A DNA stretch of 64,000 bases. Origin: UBA6176 sp032119375 (GTDB lineage Bacteria; Verrucomicrobiota; Verrucomicrobiia; Limisphaerales; UBA9464). The DNA lies in NCBI GenBank assembly GCA_964430505.1, contig CAYSGH010000009.1, forward strand, positions 1 through 64,000, written 5' to 3'. A model generated the notes under the pieces. The model searched no databases, was not told the DNA's origin, and worked only from the letters and a program-made list of their open reading frames with translations. The position numbers were made by a program, and so were the translations under genes. How positions within the stretch are numbered: the stretch's first letter is position 1; every line of letters begins with the position of its first letter. Positions 1 to 7,554 of this stretch are shown here, piece by piece.

Positions 1-1606
1 TGAGGACGCCGAGCTTGTAGATGTCGAAGAACTCCTGGGCCTCGGTTTCGGCGGTCCCGGTCATGCCCGCAAGCTTGGAGTAGAGCCGGAAGTAGTTTTG
101 AATGGTAATGGTGGCGAGGGTTTGGGTCTCACGCTCGATCTCGACGCCCTCCTTGGCCTCGACGGCCTGGTGGAGGCCGTCGGACCAGCGCCGTCCGCTC
201 ATGAGGCGGCCCGTGTGCTCGTCCACGATGATCACCTTGTTGTCTTGGACCACATACTGGACGTCGCGTTGATACAGGCAAAATGCGCGAAGCAACTGCG
301 AGATGGCATGGATGGTGGAGGCGCGTTCCTCAAACTGGGCCTGGATTTGCGCCTTGGCCTCCATGCGCTTCTTGGGGTCCGACTCCGGCCCGGTGTCGAT
401 TTGGTGGTAAAGCGTGGGGAGGTCTGGCAATGCGAAGCCGTCGGGGTCGGAGGGCGACATGTACGAGCGGCCTTTTTCGGTGAGGTCGGCCTCGTGGGAC
501 TTCTCCTCCATGGCGAAGAAGAGCTCTTCCTTTTGGGCGTAGAGTTCCTTCTTGGATTGGTCGGCGAGGAGGAGGCCCTCGACGCGCTGGACGAGCTGTT
601 GGTTGCGAGGGTCCTCGAAGGCGCGGAGGAGGCCCTCGGCGCGGGGTTGGCCGAGCTTGACGCGGTAGAGGAGCAGGCCGGCCTGATACTCCATGTCGGC
701 GGCGTCCCTGGGTGGATTGGAGCCATCCTCGGGCCGAGCCTTGGCGAGGAGCTCCAGCGCCTCGCGAAGGAAGCGCTGGCACAGCTCCGACTGGGCGTGC
801 ACGAGCTGGGCCACGGGTTCGCGGTATTCGCGGAACTTGTGCTCGACGGAGACGACGGCCGGGCCGGAGATGATGAGAGGCGTGCGGGCCTCGTCGATCA
901 GGATGGAGTCCACCTCGTCCACGATGGCGAAGAAATGGCCGCGTTGGACTTGCTCCTCCTTGCGGGTGGCCATGCCGTTGTCCCGGAGGTAGTCGAAACC
1001 GAACTCGGCGTTGGTGCCGTAGGTGATGTCGCAGGCGTACATCTCGCGGCGGACGTTGGGAGGCTGGTCGTGGAGGATGCAGCCGACGGTCAGCCCGAGG
1101 AAGCGATACAAGTGGCCCATCCACTCCGAGTCACGGGCGGCGAGGTAGTCGTTGACGGTGACGACATGGACGCCGCGCCCGGAGAGGGCGTTGAGATACA
1201 CGGGCAGCGTGGCCACGAGGGTCTTGCCCTCGCCCGTCGCCATCTCGGCGATCTTGCCTTGGTGCAGGGCCATGCCGCCGATCAACTGGACGTCGAAGGG
1301 AACCATGTTCCAGGGCAGCTCATGGCCGCGCACTAGGGCCTTGCTCCCGCACAGCCGCCGCGCCCCTTCCCGGACCGCTGCGAAAGCCTCCGGCAAGATC
1401 GCGTCCAACTCCCGGCGCAGCTCGGCGTCGTCCTCGATGGCGGACAAGCGGGCCTTCCATTCCGCCGTCTTGGCCCGCAAGGCGTCGTCCGATAGCGCCG
1501 CGAGTTGCTGGACGTGCTGGTGCACCACCGAAACCACCTGCCTGAGGCGTCGCACCTCGCGGTCATTGCGGGAACCGAAGATCTTCTTGAACAACAGTCC
1601 GATCAT
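1..1606 (-). CDS. secA: Preprotein translocase ATPase SecA, N-terminal part (runs off the left edge)
   Basis: SecA is the ATPase that drives unfolded preproteins through the SecYEG channel. Only the first 535 or so codons lie in the window. Reading from the ATG at 1606 the protein begins MIGLLFKKIFGSRNDREVRR and then shows the family signatures in order: MATGEGKTLVA (Walker A), VNDYLAARDSEWMG, CDITYGTNAEFGFDYLRDN, IVDEVDSILIDEARTPLIISG (DEVD box), the preprotein cross-linking region, VIIVDEHTGR, and LAGMTGTAETEAQEF at the edge. No stop interrupts the frame. It lies 129 bp downstream of rsmH on the same strand and probably has its own promoter (see 1637-1665). The family call is secure; the C-terminal scaffold and any zinc-binding tail cannot be seen. 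Confidence 0.97.
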   Translation of the reverse strand, partial: MIGLLFKKIFGSRNDREVRRLRQVVSVVHQHVQQLAALSDDALRAKTAEWKARLSAIEDDAELRRELDAILPEAFAAVREGARRLCGSKALVRGHELPWNMVPFDVQLIGGMALHQGKIAEMATGEGKTLVATLPVYLNALSGRGVHVVTVNDYLAARDSEWMGHLYRFLGLTVGCILHDQPPNVRREMYACDITYGTNAEFGFDYLRDNGMATRKEEQVQRGHFFAIVDEVDSILIDEARTPLIISGPAVVSVEHKFREYREPVAQLVHAQSELCQRFLREALELLAKARPEDGSNPPRDAADMEYQAGLLLYRVKLGQPRAEGLLRAFEDPRNQQLVQRVEGLLLADQSKKELYAQKEELFFAMEEKSHEADLTEKGRSYMSPSDPDGFALPDLPTLYHQIDTGPESDPKKRMEAKAQIQAQFEERASTIHAISQLLRAFCLYQRDVQYVVQDNKVIIVDEHTGRLMSGRRWSDGLHQAVEAKEGVEIERETQTLATITIQNYFRLYSKLAGMTGTAETEAQEFFDIYKLGVL

Positions 1607-1636
1607 GAATGGCCTTTTTGAACCTGCGCGCCGTCG

Positions 1637-1665
1637 AGGCTAGGGATGGCCCCAATTAGCGTCAA
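1637..1665 (-). promoter_or_regulatory. Candidate sigma-70-type promoter for secA
   Basis: On the minus strand a -35-like TTGACG (1660-1665) is followed after exactly 17 bases by TAGCCT (1637-1642). That places a transcript start about 20-25 nt before the secA ATG at 1606. The -35 matches the consensus at five of six positions; the -10 is weak. A small perfect palindrome, CATGGGA-CA-TCCCATG, lies between the rsmH stop and this site and could end the upstream transcript. This is pattern matching only. Confidence 0.35.
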
Positions 1666-1735
1666 AGTGTTTGGCTGTGAGCCGCGAGGCACGACCGGCG
1701 TGCGGCCGCTTGGGCGTCATGGGATGTCCCATGTT

Positions 1736-2854
1736 TCAAGGGGTGGTGGATCGTCGAGCCCAACGCAGCTTTGCCGGCGCGGAGCGCGGGTTGCCGCGTC
1801 GTTCCTCGGGCGAGGGGCGGATGACTTCGTCCGGCGCCTCGGCATACACGCCCGAGAGCAAGCCCTCCTTGAAGGCCCGCTTCACAAGCCTGTCCTCGCC
1901 GGAGTGGAACGTCAGGACGGCGACGCGTCCGCCGGGCCGCAGCAGGGAGGGAACCGTGCGCAGCCACATGGCGAGGGAGCTGTACTCGTCGTTGACGGCA
2001 ATGCGGAGGGCTTGGAAGACGCGTCGAACCAGGCCGTCGGAGGTGTCCCGGGCGACGTGCGGCCCCGCCCAACCTCGAAGCCATGCGGCCAGTTCGACGG
2101 TTCGCCGCATCGGCCTTTCCGCATGTGCCGCGGCCAAGGCACGAGCCAGTTTCGCTGCCTGCGGCTCATCCGCACCCTCCCACAGGGCCTGTTCCAAACG
2201 ACGCGCGGTCACGCCCGAGAGCCAATCCGCCGCCGAGACGCCTCGGGTGGGATTCATCCGAAGGTCGAGGGGGCCATCCAACTTGAAGGAAAATCCCCGG
2301 GCCGGGTCGTCGATTTGCATCGAGCTGACGCCCAGGTCGGCCAGGACGACATCAGCCCCCTCCCATCCCAGGCGTGCCATGACGGCGGCCATGCCGGCGT
2401 GGTTGGAGCCTGCGGAGACAAACTGGGACTCGGGATGCCCAGCCGCCCGGATGCGGGCCTCGGCGCGTGGCCGTTCGATGGGGTCGACGTCCAGCCCGAG
2501 CAAGCGTCCGGCGGCACCGCCCGCCGTGATGGCCTTGAGCAACTCCAGCGCATGGCCTCCATGGCCCAGTGTCGCGTCCACGGCCGTTTCGCCGGGTGCG
2601 GGGGCCAGGACGGATAGGATCTCGGCCACCATGATGGGCCGATGGCCGCCCGCGAGGGTCTTTCCGCGCGACTCGATGTGCCGCGCGTCCTCGGGGTATT
2701 CGTGGGCACGGTGCTCCTTGTACTTGTGCTCGAATCGCCGTGGGTGGGTGCCCGGGTACCGGGGCCGACGCCGATGGGGGGAAGGCTGAGGGACGGGGTG
2801 GGGCGAGGCGGGGGCGGGCGGGTCGGGCAAGCCGTCTGGGGCTGTTGGGTTCAA
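1736..2854 (-). CDS. rsmH: 16S rRNA (cytosine(1402)-N(4))-methyltransferase RsmH
   Basis: RsmH uses S-adenosylmethionine to methylate N4 of C1402 in the ribosomal P site. Family signatures are visible: HRPIMVAEIL, the SAM-binding ATLGHGGHALELL, VLADLGVSSMQIDDPARGFSF, DLRMNP, AFQALRIAVNDE and LTFHSGEDRLVKRAF. The start is a TTG whose last two bases overlap the upstream TGA stop. An AAGGGGA Shine-Dalgarno lies 9 nt before it, so translation is probably coupled to the ACT gene. About 70 residues precede the HRPIM motif that normally begins near the N-terminus, including a basic tract around RRPRYPGTHPRRFEHKYKEH. RsmH usually lies at the head of the division/cell-wall cluster; here it lies between the ACT gene and secA instead. 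372 aa, versus about 310 for the usual family member. Confidence 0.94.
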   Translation of the reverse strand: MNPTAPDGLPDPPAPASPHPVPQPSPHRRRPRYPGTHPRRFEHKYKEHRAHEYPEDARHIESRGKTLAGGHRPIMVAEILSVLAPAPGETAVDATLGHGGHALELLKAITAGGAAGRLLGLDVDPIERPRAEARIRAAGHPESQFVSAGSNHAGMAAVMARLGWEGADVVLADLGVSSMQIDDPARGFSFKLDGPLDLRMNPTRGVSAADWLSGVTARRLEQALWEGADEPQAAKLARALAAAHAERPMRRTVELAAWLRGWAGPHVARDTSDGLVRRVFQALRIAVNDEYSSLAMWLRTVPSLLRPGGRVAVLTFHSGEDRLVKRAFKEGLLSGVYAEAPDEVIRPSPEERRGNPRSAPAKLRWARRSTTP

Positions 2855-3309
2855 CGGGCGATGTCCCCTTGATACAGAACCCGGAACTGGTGGCGTCGGA
2901 GGGCCACCTCCGCCACGTCGCGGTGCTCGATGCTGATGACGAGGGCGGAGCGGCCGCCCGGCCGGGTCAGGAAGGGATAGGTGTAATGCAGGTTGAGCTC
3001 GGCCTCGACGACGGCCGCCAAGACTTCCTGAAGCCGTTGCTCGGAATCGATCTCCACGCAGGCGACGGCGTTCTCCGTGTAGGCCACGGAATGCTCGTCG
3101 AGGATGCGCCGCGCCCCGTCGGGGTCGTCCACCACGATGCGAAAAATCGTCGAGTCAGTCGTGTCGAGCACGGAGAGGGCGACGATGTGGACGTGGGCTG
3201 CGGCGAGGCGTCGGACGACCTCGTGCATGCGCCCCATGCGATTGGGAACGAACACGGAAAACTGGACGACGGGATCCAGTTCCCGTTGCTGGGCGGTTTC
3301 GGCTGCCAT
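2851..3309 (-). CDS. Tandem ACT-domain protein
   Basis: A 152-residue protein made almost entirely of two ACT-type beta-alpha-beta units. The first spans about residues 14-75 (VVQFSVFVPNRMGRMHEVVR, with an IVALSVLDTTDS strand); the second, shorter one spans about residues 80-150. ACT domains commonly bind small ligands such as amino acids and act as regulatory modules. There is no attached catalytic domain, so a stand-alone sensor or regulator is the natural inference. The gene lies 105 bp downstream of a primary-like sigma factor. Its TGA stop overlaps the TTG start of rsmH, so it is probably co-transcribed with rsmH. The ligand and partner are unknown. Confidence 0.8.
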   Translation of the reverse strand: MAAETAQQRELDPVVQFSVFVPNRMGRMHEVVRRLAAAHVHIVALSVLDTTDSTIFRIVVDDPDGARRILDEHSVAYTENAVACVEIDSEQRLQEVLAAVVEAELNLHYTYPFLTRPGGRSALVISIEHRDVAEVALRRHQFRVLYQGDIAR

Positions 3310-3324
3310 GTCGAACCATTGGCA

Positions 3325-3377
3325 GGCCCGGCGTTCGCGTGTGCAACCGGAAAGGAAACACCACGAATCGCCGGGCC
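3325..3377 (-). terminator. Inverted repeat between the sigma factor and ACT genes, possible terminator or processing hairpin
   Basis: GGCCCGGCG (3325-3333) and CGCCGGGCC (3369-3377) form a perfect 9-bp inverted repeat separated by 35 nt, located just after the sigma-factor stop. There is no T-run, so it is not a classical intrinsic terminator. It may be a partial terminator or a stabilising hairpin. Confidence 0.25.
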
Positions 3378-3414
3378 GTCCCGGTTGGTGGGGGCTGCGG
3401 CCGATGGCCCCGAG

Positions 3415-4521
3415 TCAGGCCGAGGTCACCAGCGTCGGCAAGTCCGGGTCCAGCAGGGCCTCGCGCTTTTCGATCCATCGGCGGAGCTTCGACATCGCGC
3501 CGTTCTGGATTTGGCGGATGCGCTCGCGCGTCACGCCAAAGTGCTGGCCGACCTCCTCCAGGGTCTTCTCGCTGCCGCCGTCCAGGCCGAATCGGTAGCG
3601 GAGGATGGTCTGCTCGCGCTCATCGAGCCGGTCCACGAACTCGCGGATCATGGCGTGGGACTGGTCCTGCTGGATGGCGGCATCCGCCGTGGACATGGCC
3701 TCGTCCCGGACCTTCTCGGCAAAGCTGGTGTCGTCGTCCTCGCCGATCGGTGCATCCAGGGAGGCGGGGCGTTGGGCGGCCTCCAGAAGCTCCGTGACGC
3801 GCTTGCGCTTCATGCCCAGCACCTCGGCGACCTCGGCGTCGGTGGGTTCGCGCCCCAGCTCCTCGTGCAACTGCATGGCGGTCCGGCGGATCTTGGCGAT
3901 GCGGTCCACGAGGTGGACGGGGACGCGGATGGTGCGGCCCTGGTTGGCGATGGCGCGCTTGATCGCCTGCTTGATCCACCAGGCGGCATAGGTGGAAAGC
4001 TTGGCTCCCTTGGCCGGGTCAAAGCGCTGGACGGCGCGCATGAGGCCCACGTTGCCCTCGTTGATCATGTCCAGCAGCGGCAGGCCCATGCCCTCGTAGT
4101 CGTGGGCGATCTTCACGACGAGGCGAAGGTTGGCGCGGATCATGTGCTCGCGAGCGGCGGCGTCGCCCTTGTGGATGCGCGCAGCGAGATCGATTTCCTG
4201 CTGCGGCGTGAGGAGGGGCACCTCGCCGATCTCGCGCAGGTACATGCGCAGCGCAAAGTCGCCCGACAGGCTGGCGCCCACGGACGATGGCACGGGGGGA
4301 GGCGCATCGACGGCCTCACGCGGGACCTCGACTTTGGGCAGGCTGTTTGCTGGTGCGGCCTTGCTCGGCTTCCTTGCGGCCTTGGCGGGACGGGGACGGG
4401 CGGCGACCGCGGAGGTGGGGTCTTCGGTGCGGGGAGGGCGTGGGGTGGGGCGGAATCGAAAGGTCTTCGGGGCGGCGAACGTGAGCCGCTGGGACCCGCG
4501 CGAAAGGGCATTCATTGGCAT
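3415..4521 (-). CDS. RNA polymerase sigma factor, RpoD/SigA-like (sigma-70 group 1 or 2)
   Basis: A 368-residue sigma factor. After a Pro/Ala/Lys-rich, probably disordered stretch (residues 1-85) come region 1.2 (LRMYLREIGEVPLLTPQQEIDLA), regions 2.1-2.4 (ANLRLVVKIAHDYEGMGLPLLDMINEGN through FDPAKGAKLSTYAAWWIKQAI), region 3, and region 4 with the helix-turn-helix LEEVGQHFGVTRERIRQIQ. The acidic region 1.1 and the long non-conserved insert of classical RpoD are absent. It could be the housekeeping factor of a lineage with a short SigA, or a second, RpoS-like factor; the window alone cannot decide. The start at 4521 has another ATG two codons in, and neither has a clear Shine-Dalgarno. A perfect AT-rich palindrome sits 111 bp upstream (4632-4650). 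Confidence 0.92.
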   Translation of the reverse strand: MPMNALSRGSQRLTFAAPKTFRFRPTPRPPRTEDPTSAVAARPRPAKAARKPSKAAPANSLPKVEVPREAVDAPPPVPSSVGASLSGDFALRMYLREIGEVPLLTPQQEIDLAARIHKGDAAAREHMIRANLRLVVKIAHDYEGMGLPLLDMINEGNVGLMRAVQRFDPAKGAKLSTYAAWWIKQAIKRAIANQGRTIRVPVHLVDRIAKIRRTAMQLHEELGREPTDAEVAEVLGMKRKRVTELLEAAQRPASLDAPIGEDDDTSFAEKVRDEAMSTADAAIQQDQSHAMIREFVDRLDEREQTILRYRFGLDGGSEKTLEEVGQHFGVTRERIRQIQNGAMSKLRRWIEKREALLDPDLPTLVTSA

Positions 4522-4965
4522 GAATCGGAGAAAAGCAGTCCGCTTGCCAACTCATGGACAAACCTACTACAAAAATTGCGCAAGGATTCCATGGGAAACA
4601 GGGTCGTTTCGGCACGGTTCTTGAAACCAGACAAAAACAGCCTGTTTTTGGGGAGTTGCCGATCGGACGACCCTTCTTGGGGTTCGCATGACGGTGGCTC
4701 CTCAGGGTCCCCCGTCGCATCGCATCCCGCTCGGCTCCGTGCTTGGCTTGCCTGCTAGCGCCTTCGCAATGTGCCAAAATATGGCTGAAATGTCCCAAGT
4801 GTGCGACATCCTGTCCTCGCCGGGTCGCGTCCGCGCCTTGCTGGAACCACGGTGAGGGTGGGGCGGGAGCGAGGATGCGTCCGGGGAGAGACTTCCATGG
4901 GGGCGGCGGGAAGTTGGCTGCGGTCGGCGTTGAAATCCGGGCATGACTGGGCAGCATCGGGACCG
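4522..4965. other. Divergent intergenic region between the sigma factor and propeller genes
   Basis: 444 bp without a supported gene. It should hold the promoters of the minus-strand sigma gene and the plus-strand propeller gene. It is noticeably more AT-rich than its surroundings between 4555 and 4660 and contains the palindrome annotated at 4632-4650. An upstream in-frame extension of the propeller gene to 4801 exists, but it reads as non-coding (no signal sequence, Arg/Gly-rich). Confidence 0.5.
4632..4650. promoter_or_regulatory. 19-bp perfect palindrome, operator-like
   Basis: CAAAAACAG-C-CTGTTTTTG is a perfect dyad with a single central base. It lies in the AT-rich part of the divergent region, 111 bp upstream of the sigma-factor start and 316 bp upstream of the chosen propeller start. 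A one-base centre makes a hairpin less likely than a dimeric repressor or activator site. No regulator is identified. Confidence 0.4.
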
Positions 4966-6318
4966 ATGTTTTCCCTTATGTCTTCAAGATGGCGGGGTGC
5001 AGCCGCCGCGTTCATGGCCGCGTGGGTTTCGTGCCGGGCAACGGGCTTGGAGTGGCCGGAGTGGCGTGGGCCTGGGACGCAGGGGCACGCGGGCAAGGAT
5101 GTGCGCGGGCTGCCGGTGACCTGGGGGGAAGGCACGAACGTGGCGTGGCGTTCCGACTTGCCCGGGCGTGGGTGGTCATCGCCGGTGATGGATGGCGACC
5201 AGATATGGATGACGACGGCGTTGGAGACGGAAGCGCGCCCGGAGGACGTCCAGCGCCGGTTGAAGTCGAACACGGGGGACCAGCCATTGACGTTGTTGGA
5301 GAAGGTTGAGTTCGTGGCGTTGTGCGTGGACCGGCGCAGCGGCAAGCGGCTGCGGACCCTCTCGCTGGCTTTGGAGAAGGACCCGCAATGGGTGCACACG
5401 CTCAACAGCTATGCGTCGCCCACGCCGGTGCTGGAGCGGGGCCGCGCGTACTTCCACTTTGGGACGTTCGGCACGTTCTGCGTGGACACGGCGGACGGGC
5501 GCGTGGTGTGGCGGAACACGGAGTTGCGGATCATGCACGAGAACGGCCCGGGGAGCTCGCCCGTGTTGTGGGGCGACCTCCTCGTCTTCCACTTGGACGG
5601 CAGCGACACGCAGTCGGTGGTGGCCCTGGAGAAGGCGACGGGGAAGGTGGCGTGGCGGACGGCCCGCTCGGGGGTGATGAACGCGAACCCGCAATTAAAG
5701 AAGTCGTATGCGACGCCGGCCTTGATGCGGGTGGATGGCCAGGAGGTCTTGCTGTCGCAGGGCGCGGACTGGTTGTACGCGTACCATCCGCGGACGGGGG
5801 CGGAGCAATGGAAGGTGAAGTACGGGCAGCTTGGGTTTTCGTTGTCGTCCCGGGCGGTGTTTGGGCACGGCAACATGTATCTCTGCACGGGCTACGCGCG
5901 GTCGGAGGCGCAGGCGATCCGGCTGGAAGGCGGGGAGCGGACGCAGGTGTGGCGGTATGCGAAGGGTGCCCCGACCATGTCGTCGCCCCTGCTGGTGGGA
6001 GACGAGTTGTACTTTGTGTCGGACACGGGGGGGATGTTCACGTGCCTGGATGCGCGGACGGGAGCCGAGGTGTACCGGGAGCGGCTCGGGGGCAACCACT
6101 GTTCGTCGCCCTTGCTGGCCGAGGGTCGCATTTACCTGAGCGACCGCGACGGGGTGACTTCGGTGATCGAGCCGGGCCGTCGGTTCCGCCTGCTGGCGAG
6201 GAACTCGCTGGAAGGGAAGATCATGGCGTCGCCGGCGGCGGTGGGGGACTCGTTGTACGTCCGGACGGACCAGGCGTTGTACCGGCTGCGTGCGGGCGCG
6301 GGTGCGGGTGCACGGTGA
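4966..6318 (+). CDS. Secreted PQQ-like beta-propeller protein
   Basis: A 450-residue protein with a signal-like N-terminus (MSSRWRGAAAAFMAAWVSC) followed by WPEWRGP, the usual opening of these exported propellers. Repeated blades of the type SSPVLWGDLLVFHLDG, VVALEKATGKVAWRT, YAYHPRTGAEQWKV and FTCLDARTGAEVYRE make up the rest. The fold is the quinoprotein-like eight-bladed propeller. No PQQ- or calcium-binding catalytic set is recognisable, so a binding or scaffold role is more likely than dehydrogenase activity. ATG 4966 was chosen because it puts the hydrophobic leader at the N-terminus; 4978 and 4801 are alternatives. A second member of the family lies at 30098-31420 (minus). Confidence 0.82.
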   Translation: MFSLMSSRWRGAAAAFMAAWVSCRATGLEWPEWRGPGTQGHAGKDVRGLPVTWGEGTNVAWRSDLPGRGWSSPVMDGDQIWMTTALETEARPEDVQRRLKSNTGDQPLTLLEKVEFVALCVDRRSGKRLRTLSLALEKDPQWVHTLNSYASPTPVLERGRAYFHFGTFGTFCVDTADGRVVWRNTELRIMHENGPGSSPVLWGDLLVFHLDGSDTQSVVALEKATGKVAWRTARSGVMNANPQLKKSYATPALMRVDGQEVLLSQGADWLYAYHPRTGAEQWKVKYGQLGFSLSSRAVFGHGNMYLCTGYARSEAQAIRLEGGERTQVWRYAKGAPTMSSPLLVGDELYFVSDTGGMFTCLDARTGAEVYRERLGGNHCSSPLLAEGRIYLSDRDGVTSVIEPGRRFRLLARNSLEGKIMASPAAVGDSLYVRTDQALYRLRAGAGAGAR

Positions 6319-7043
6319 CGGTCCAGCGGACTGGGCCTCCGCCGTGACCTGGAAGCCCCACGCCGCGTTGATGGCCGCAGGTTGGGAGGTGGCTGGAAGA
6401 TGGCGGCTGCATCGGGAAGCGTGAAGACCTCGGACGAGGTCATGGCATCGAGGGCGGGTCCTGCCTGGACGCGCATGCGCCCGTTGTTGCGCCCGGTCAC
6501 GTGATGGATCCAACGCGCGTCCGTGGCGTGCACGCAGCGCGCGGGGACCGGGAATCGTTGACCTTGGGTTCAAGGCGCCGCCGGTGCCGGCACGAGGGAT
6601 TCGAGGACGTCGGATGCAGGCGTGCCCGCCGTGAGGTTGAGCAGACTGCCGCGCAGGTTGAGGCTCCAGCCGCGGTCCCAGCCCCGCAGGAGCTCGATGT
6701 CCGAAACGGTGTTTTCAGACCGGCACAGGTACCGGATCCGGCCGAGCGCGCCGGAGTCAAGAAGGGGTCCGACGTTGGCGATGTGATGGGTGGAACGATG
6801 GCGAAAACAAGGCGAGGGCATGGAGGCGAGCCATTGCGGGGCGGGAACGGATAGGAGGGAGGGGTTGGCACGTTTGGGTGACGCCGTTGGCACACGCGAC
6901 GGTTCGAGCGGACCCGCGGGGCGTTACGGGGGCGGGATCGTGCCGCGCCCCATCCGTGACGTCTGTGGGGTGCGAGGCAGAGCTGGACCGGCTGATCGGG
7001 ACCGGCCCCACGTGCGCGCGATGGCTCCTGCAAGCGCCGGTGC
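6319..7043. other. Non-coding or decayed stretch
   Basis: 725 bp between the propeller stop and the end of the broken lipoprotein gene. Apart from the remnant annotated at 6325-6790, no intact gene, RNA or repeat was recognised. Short frames here are Pro/Arg/Ser-rich and overlap each other on both strands. Confidence 0.4.
6325..6790 (-). pseudogene. Frame-broken coding remnant of unknown family
   Basis: The minus strand between the two genes carries short stretches with coding-like composition (C/G at third positions, balanced residues) that do not form one gene. In one frame, about 6790-6573 reads IANVGPLLDSGALGRIRYL and later DIELLRGWDRGWSLNLRG, ending at a TGA at 6570. The same frame continues with another protein-like stretch (HATDARWIHHVTGRNNGR, EVFTLPDAAAIFQ) to about 6400. 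A third piece (AAINAAWGFQVTAEAQS) follows in a different frame. I read this as a decayed gene with an in-frame stop and at least one frameshift. The family is not recognised. Confidence 0.35.
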
Positions 7044-7500
7044 CTAGTCAAAATTCCGCGATGACCGCTCCACCACGCCGTCCCTCGTGTATTGCACGTG
7101 GAGGGTGAAGACATCCCGTCGAACATGCTGTCCTGGACCGTCATTGCGGGTCACCTGCTGACCGGTGCGGTCGATGTGCGACGTGAAATCGACCGTGAAG
7201 ACCCTGCCACAATCATTGACCCTCAAGAACCCGCCCCTGGGATCTTCCAGGCAACCTGGCTGGGTCGCATGAAAACCGCGGCCGACCACCTTCATGCAGG
7301 CCGAGCCGCCATTTCTGGAAGCGACGTCGTTGTTCCACCGCGCCGCCTGTCTTTGGATGAAGAGATCCGAGACGAGATCGAGTTGCTTGGCATCAGTCGG
7401 TGGCCCACCCCGGCCATCACACGCGAGCCCCCAAGACGAGCAGCACCCCGATCATCGCGAGGAAGGCAACGGATCCGCGCCACGGCATGTTTGGGTTCAT
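7044..7500 (-). pseudogene. Small exported or lipoprotein-like protein with a one-base frameshift
   Basis: An ATG at 7500 opens MNPNMPWRGSVAFLAMIGV then LLVLGA, a typical export signal, but this frame stops after 27 codons. The next frame continues without a stop from CDGRGGPPTDAKQLDLVSDL to a TAG at 7044, with balanced composition (NNDVASRNGGSACMKVVGRG, RVFTVDFTSHIDRTGQQ, VQYTRDGVVERSSRNFD). The switch falls at a run of five G (C on the plus strand, 7428-7432). Removing one G gives LLVLGLACDG, a lipobox-like signal with Cys at the junction. Joined length would be about 151 residues. It is either a recent pseudogene, phase variation in a homopolymer, or a sequencing indel. The family is not recognised. 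Confidence 0.5.
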
Positions 7501-7554
7501 CGCGTGTCGAGTTGAGGGTCTTCTTCGTGGTTCCCTGCGACCCTGGCGGCCGTG

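Noticed and set aside
2740..4758. 672-codon plus-strand frame covering the ACT and sigma-factor genes
   Set aside because: Antisense to two conserved genes; composition typical of shadows.
6570..6572. In-frame TGA as a possible selenocysteine codon
   Set aside because: No SECIS-like hairpin was seen, the surrounding frame lacks a start and is broken again downstream; decay is the simpler reading.
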